From Piscicola geometra (Eukaryota; Annelida; Clitellata; Hirudinida; Piscicolidae), in contig OX030957.1 in the NCBI GenBank assembly GCA_943735955.1, forward strand, positions 6,317,301 to 6,381,300: DNA of 64,000 bases. The letters run 5' to 3'. Below are positions 60,458-64,000 of the stretch, piece by piece. Below the pieces are notes generated by a model. It was not told where the DNA came from, did not search any database, and worked only from the letters and a program-made list of their open reading frames with translations. The position numbers and the translations under genes are program-made. Positions within the stretch are counted from its first letter, which is position 1. Each line of letters opens with the position of its first letter.

Positions 60458-63400
60458 ATAAAGTGGTTTTCAGATATTTTACATCATATAATAAAAAAAT
60501 GAACTTTCTAAACGTAGATTTTTTATAACTCTTTTAAAATATTATTTCTATTGAATAAAAAAATAATTATATCAAATCTTTTAAATGTAAAAGTAAACTT
60601 CAAAAGTATCAATTGTTCATAAAATTGCTTCATTTTCTTTTTCGAGTCAGCCCTCTTTTCTGAAGCTTTGAAACACAAACCTTCAACCACTCACTCATCT
60701 TAAGGATATTTATAATTTAATTTTTTCTTTCAACAAAAAAGCACCGCGTTCATCAAAACAGCACAAATCTCCGGCTTGTTAATTTGCGAAATTACAACTA
60801 TGTCAGTCTTTTCATTCGAAAAATCTTTCAATAAATAATCACAAGCCCCAATAAAAATAGATAATAAAACGAAAAAATAGAAAAATTGTTCAAATATTGA
60901 AATCAATGGATACCAATTTTTATATGTTAAAGTAAAATACATGATCATATTCTAAACTATATTTTCACGAAATGCAAAATATTTTTACATTCTCAATAAT
61001 CAGCTTAGTTTACGTTTTAGTTTAGAAATCTAAAAAAGCAAAATACATTCGTTTAAAACATTAAATTTAGAAACTTTTTGAATTGGATAAAAATGCTACA
61101 ATAAAAAATTACAAAGCCATCATTTTCACTTCATCAGCACTACCGCTATTTTACTTCATTAGGCCTTAGGCATTATAACGAAGACGCCATATTATTCATC
61201 AGAAGCCAGTAATCGGGTAGTAATGGTGCGATAACAATGGTACTACAGATTTTTCTTTGCCTTGAATGCTTTAATTATAGTTTATGGTGATTAGAGACAA
61301 GTATTCTTTCTATCTGTTGGCGTAGAAAATGTTCGCACTTATCTTCTTCATCACAGCCTTTTTCGCATTAGATTGAATGTTCTTTGACGTGTTTTTAGAT
61401 ATAGTTTTTAATGTTTTTAATAGTGTGATGATGTGTATTGCATTGCTTCATAATGTAAATCTCTCATAGTCTAGGGCGATGCCGGGTGAACATCTTATTA
61501 TTCTGGATTCTTTGCCAAGTTTCAACGTCTAAGCTTCAAGAGGGCCATAAAGATACTAAAAAATTTCCTGCCATGAATATTTGATGACTATTAAGCAGGC
61601 AATAACAGTGAAGATAATATATGACAAATTAATAAGTTAATTCAGTAGCTTAAATGCTATTAGTTTTCTATTCTATATACTTTTATCTTATTGGATCTTA
61701 TTTGATTTAATGGCATGTGCAAAAAGTGTAAAACAATTATTTTTATTAAATAGTTATAACGAACTTAATCTTATCGTGCGTTTCTATCGTTTCATACACA
61801 CGCACTAAATTTGATAAATGAAGCTTTTGTGTCCATAAATTTATTTTCTTTTAACAACTATTAAAAATATTTATAGATGTATACTTTATTATTTAATCAT
61901 ACTTGCTCATTGAATAATATAACATAATAGTTTTTATATTTGAAAAATGTTTTTTTAGTATTTTAGTGTTGTGCTTTTTAGTTTTCCTACACATCTGTTT
62001 TCATGAAAAACTTTTAACAAAATATAAATTTCATTAAATTGATAAATCAAAAATAAACTTTATTAACATTGTAAAAAAATTTTTAGAAAATGCATGAATT
62101 ATACTAAAGTATTTCAAAACTGCATTTTCAGATTTTTCCCAATTTGACCGTTGGAAAAACGCTTAAAAGTAAGGTTAAAAAACACAAATTTAAAATAAGA
62201 CGTATCAAATAACCTGTCATGTTACCAAGGAGCATGCAGGTGAACATTACATCTCTAGACAAGTAAAAGCCATTAAGGAATAAAAAAAACTATGAGCATG
62301 ATGGAGACACTTGTCTCTACCTTAATCATGAGCAAAAGCAATTGCAAAAAAAAATTATAAACACAGAAGAAAAAAAACTAAACCCGTAAAGATGTATCAA
62401 AATAATTTCTTCTGGCTTCAAAGAGTTCAGCGCATGAAGATAAATCGAATGAGCTTAATATAAATGTTTTTGCTAATTAAAAACATTTCTAAACTTTCTA
62501 GACTAGTTATTCATGTTTTATTGCATAAGTCAGAGTTCTAATTTTTCACTTTTTTGCTTGTAACTTGAAAGGATTTATTACGTTTTTCTTAAGTATTCAG
62601 CATTTTTAAAACTTTGTTTAACTTTCCTATATAGAGTTGATAGATTAAACATGTTAAATAAAAAAATTTTAATTAAAAAAAATACTTCAAAAATTAATGA
62701 ATCTAAGCAAAGAAGAAAAAAAGATAAAAGTTTGAAGATAAAACTTGTCACGGAAGTGACTGCGTGCCTCTATATAACAATAGTTCGCATTGAATGCAGG
62801 CTCGCAAGATTGGAGTTTAAGTGAATTCAGGGCACAAGATAACATTTTAGATACATTTTTTACTAAAAAAACAAAATTTATAAAACTTGACTTTTTTACT
62901 CTTTATTAGAACTCATTCTTCTGACTTAGCTTTCCATTTATTGGTCTTTTCCAATCCTGATTTCCGCATCATTTCAGCGTTTTCATTTAAAAGCTGTTTT
63001 TCAATGTTTGATGTCGAAGTATGTACATTCAAAATCTTATAAACTCTTTAGCTTGATGCTAATTCAACAATATTATGTTTTTAATCACAATTATGACGTC
63101 GTTTACCATTGATATGAAATAATATTCTGCTCTTCCATTCGCAAAATACTTTTTTTATCACGTATTACTTTATGACGATCCATGGCTAACCGGAGATAAT
63201 GTTCACATGCAAGACAGATCAAACTCATTTTTCAAGCAGTGCACTAAACCCATGAAATTGCCCTGAGAAAAGGGTATGCAGTAAAAACACGAAAAGTCAA
63301 ATCAAACAAGCAATCAAACAGCGTTGAAATGAGGATTTGAAGAAAATAATAAAAAAAGTTTTGAAGCTTTCTAGAATTTGGTTTTATTCAAAAACTAATT

Positions 63401-64000
63401 TGAAGAATTCTGGCCCTATTTCAAAGTCTACGTTTTTATGCTGTTTTTTTTAACCCACACGTAAATGAATTCTTCTTTAGATAAATATACATGTGCTTTA
63501 GGATCAAATAAACTTGACAGTTCCTCCATAAAATTCGTACCCTAGCCGTCAAACAATTAAAGACGGTGGTTTAATTATTCTATTTTGCTTTTTCGAACCC
63601 TTTAAGATTTTGAAGTTAAACTTGAATCTTAAGAAATATTTTTACAGTTTTATAAATACTTTCATCATTCTTTTATTGTTTTTATCCTTGAATTGGAAAA
63701 TGTAAATATTTTTTTAATTATTCAATCTCAAAATAAAACAGCAAAATAGTTTAAAATTCTTACACATCAAGCTTAATCGTCTGACATCTACCTGTCACTT
63801 ACATCAAAAACCATTAACAATGGACATTTCGTTTCAAAACAACTTCTATTGAAAGTATATACTAAGAGAGGTCAAAATTTGCATGGTTTAGCCATAAAGA
63901 TACTGTATAAAATATATATTATATAGGATATGTATTTGTAAAATATATATATAAAAATTATAATAATAAAATCTTATAGAAAACTGATTTGATATTAAAA
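60458..64000. other. AT-rich DNA to the right edge, no supported gene
   Basis: Presumably intron of the CUB gene if it continues in this direction. GC-richer patches at 61130-61260, 62750-62830 and 63180-63300 have only short open frames. The last 100 bp are near-pure AT repeats. Confidence 0.4.

Noticed and set aside
1..64000. CRISPR arrays, bacterial operons, rRNA genes or intact tRNAs
   Set aside because: None seen; the sequence is eukaryotic, and short repeats found are microsatellites or transposon parts.

Overview
This is animal nuclear DNA: very AT-rich (roughly three quarters A+T by eye), gene-poor and intron-rich. It carries decayed LINE reverse transcriptases, hAT-type DNA transposon pieces and many microsatellites. 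A multi-CUB secreted protein split by four mostly long introns rules out a prokaryote or a yeast-like genome. An arthropod or another invertebrate is the best guess; the species cannot be fixed from the window. Most long ORFs are chance products of AT-rich sequence.

Layout. 1-105 (minus) is an exon of a gene that runs off the left edge. 106-10854 is AT-rich non-coding DNA with a GT microsatellite, several weak exon-like patches, and the first copy of an unidentified dispersed repeat. 10855-29963 is a tandem duplication of a ~9.7 kb unit (10855-20535 and 20536-29963). Its three junction points share the 8-mer AAACTAAA. The units are nearly identical except at one point: unit 1 has a hAT transposon left end inserted in a LINE remnant and has lost the LINE 3' end, while unit 2 keeps the empty site and the LINE tail with its GAT repeat. 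Both units also carry a second LINE remnant, a tRNA-like relic, a twin hairpin and a possible minus-strand exon. 29964-48900 is again sparse. It holds an EGF-like cysteine-rich fragment (minus), a LINE linker fragment (minus), a SWEET-like terminal exon (plus) and a possible tRNA-derived SINE.

The best gene is at 48929-58949 (plus). A TATA box and initiator are followed by five exons with matching splice phases. They encode a signal peptide, one complete CUB domain and the first half of a second; the rest lies beyond the window. It resembles invertebrate multi-CUB proteins of the SOL-1 (suppressor of lurcher) type, but the exact orthologue is not proven. Downstream, a 348-bp hAT MITE with a perfect 8-bp target duplication (60005-60352) splits a possible older LINE fragment. 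The last ~3.5 kb shows nothing I can name.

No new defence, regulatory or metabolic system is evident. The most informative signals are the CUB gene model, the tandem duplication with its filled/empty transposon site, and the intact MITE. The duplication could also be two haplotypes placed end to end by the assembler.
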